DNA of 64,000 bases from Bacteroidota bacterium (GTDB lineage: Bacteria; Bacteroidota; Bacteroidia; Bacteroidales; F082), in NCBI GenBank assembly GCA_023396415.1, contig JAEWWJ010000024.1:46219-110218 (forward strand), given 5' to 3'. A program made the position numbers and the translations under genes. Position 1 is the stretch's first letter; each line of letters starts with the position of its first letter. Of the stretch, positions 63,592 through 64,000 are shown in pieces. Under the pieces are notes generated by a model. That model was not told where the DNA came from, did not search any database, and worked only from the letters and a program-made list of their open reading frames with translations.

Positions 63592-63801
63592 TCAGTTGGC
63601 AACGATGTCAATATCGCCGATCATAAAACTCTTTTTAAACTCAAATGACCCTTCAAACCACAAAATAGATTTGAGTGTAGCCATAGGTGCGCTGATGCAA
63701 TTTGATTTTTGAAGACTTATTGCAATATCTTTTTCCAATGCCACAAGTTCATTTGTTTCGTTGAAAGAAAGATGAGATGGAGGGGTAAAGTTATTCTTCA
63801 T
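63592..63801 (-). CDS. Small hypothetical protein
   Basis: A 69-residue protein starting at ATG 63801 (MKNNFTPPSHLSFNETNE). The open frame reaches 63948, but that part enters the 5S rRNA terminator and cannot be coding. No motif recognised; it contains one Cys and ends IGDIDIVAN. Twelve bases separate its stop from nth. Support comes from the plausible start and position; it could be a non-gene. Confidence 0.45.
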   Translation of the reverse strand: MKNNFTPPSHLSFNETNELVALEKDIAISLQKSNCISAPMATLKSILWFEGSFEFKKSFMIGDIDIVAN

Positions 63802-63879
63802 AGATTGAATTAGGTGAGTATTTGCATCAAAACGGCAAACTCCTAGAAATAGTATCCAACAATGAAAAATTTTAGCACA

Positions 63880-63912
63880 AAAAAAACCCACACTTTCGTG
63901 CAGGTTTTTTTG
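63880..63912 (-). terminator. Terminator after the 5S rRNA
   Basis: On the minus strand CCTGCAC, loop GAAA, GTGTGGG (two G-T pairs) with T-run after and A-run before, directly beyond the 5S 3' end. Confidence 0.88.
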
Positions 63913-63914
63913 TA

Positions 63915-64000
63915 AGGGGCGGCGACGACCTACTTTCCCACATTTCACTGCAGTATCATCGGCGCAGACAGGCTTAACTTCTCTGTTCGGAATGGGAAGA
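63915..64000 (-). rRNA. rrf: 5S ribosomal RNA, 3' part
   Basis: The minus strand carries TCTTCCCATTCCGAACAGAG then AAGTTAAGCC and, near the 3' end, GGGAAAGTAGGTCGTCGCCG: the conserved loop B/C and 3' stem of 5S rRNA. The 5' part lies beyond the window, so an rRNA operon ends here. Confidence 0.95.

Noticed and set aside
63802..63948. Upstream extension of the small protein before nth
   Set aside because: It would run through the 5S rRNA end and its terminator.

Overview
The window reads as a chromosomal segment of a Bacteroidota bacterium, probably class Bacteroidia; the lineage below that is not resolved. Evidence: several promoters of the Bacteroidota type (TTTG, about 19-21 bases, TAnnTTTG), C-terminal type IX secretion (T9SS) sorting domains on three secreted proteins, a long (320-residue) NusB, a glycine-tailed RRM protein, a DUF2723 membrane protein and LuxR-type helix-turn-helix modules of the kind found on Bacteroidota TPR regulators. 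I see no insertion sequence, integrase, prophage or CRISPR array.

Layout. 1-3100: minus-strand surface-glycan operon (polyprenyl-phosphate glycosyltransferase, WecD-like acetyltransferase, WecE-like aminotransferase, start of a GT-C enzyme). 3156-10000: M23 peptidase, small lipoprotein, SNF2 helicase, esterase. 10168-21251: a phosphate-themed accessory region on the plus strand: palindrome and consensus promoter, PhoU-like DUF47 protein, a PiT phosphate transporter fused to a coiled coil and a LuxR helix-turn-helix, an OprO/OprP-type porin, a five-repeat lamin-tail lipoprotein, a divergent CYTH-like protein, a canonical CYTH (triphosphate tunnel) protein, a DASS/SLC13 anion transporter and an unrecognised two-helix membrane protein. 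21466-27047: two T9SS-exported proteins. 27247-28010: RRM protein and tRNA-Arg(TCT). 28030-38870: minus-strand alpha-glucan locus (branching enzyme, two GH13 enzymes, a beta-phosphoglucomutase/GH65 phosphorylase fusion and twin uridine-kinase-like P-loop proteins). 39160-64000: mostly housekeeping (aconitase, NusB, chorismate synthase, RecA, peroxiredoxin, endonuclease III), with a T9SS glycoside hydrolase, a GT2/sugar-transferase-like fusion, hemolysin III, penicillin acylase, a phospholipase C-like protein, the DUF2723 protein, a five-PAS histidine kinase and the 3' end of a 5S rRNA gene at the right edge.

How they may work together. The 10-21 kb region looks built for phosphate entry: porin across the outer membrane, PiT across the inner membrane, a PhoU-like partner, and a DNA-binding domain attached directly to the transporter, which could report transport to transcription. 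CYTH and DASS genes next to it suggest triphosphate/polyphosphate chemistry and a second anion route; this is inference. The 28-39 kb locus would build branched alpha-glucan and break disaccharides by phosphorolysis; the fused HAD domain would turn beta-glucose 1-phosphate into glucose 6-phosphate, while the twin kinases have no assigned substrate.

Best candidates for something undescribed: the PiT-coiled-coil-LuxR fusion with its upstream palindrome, the CYTH-like/CYTH/DASS/488-residue cassette beside it, and the twin kinases in the alpha-glucan locus.
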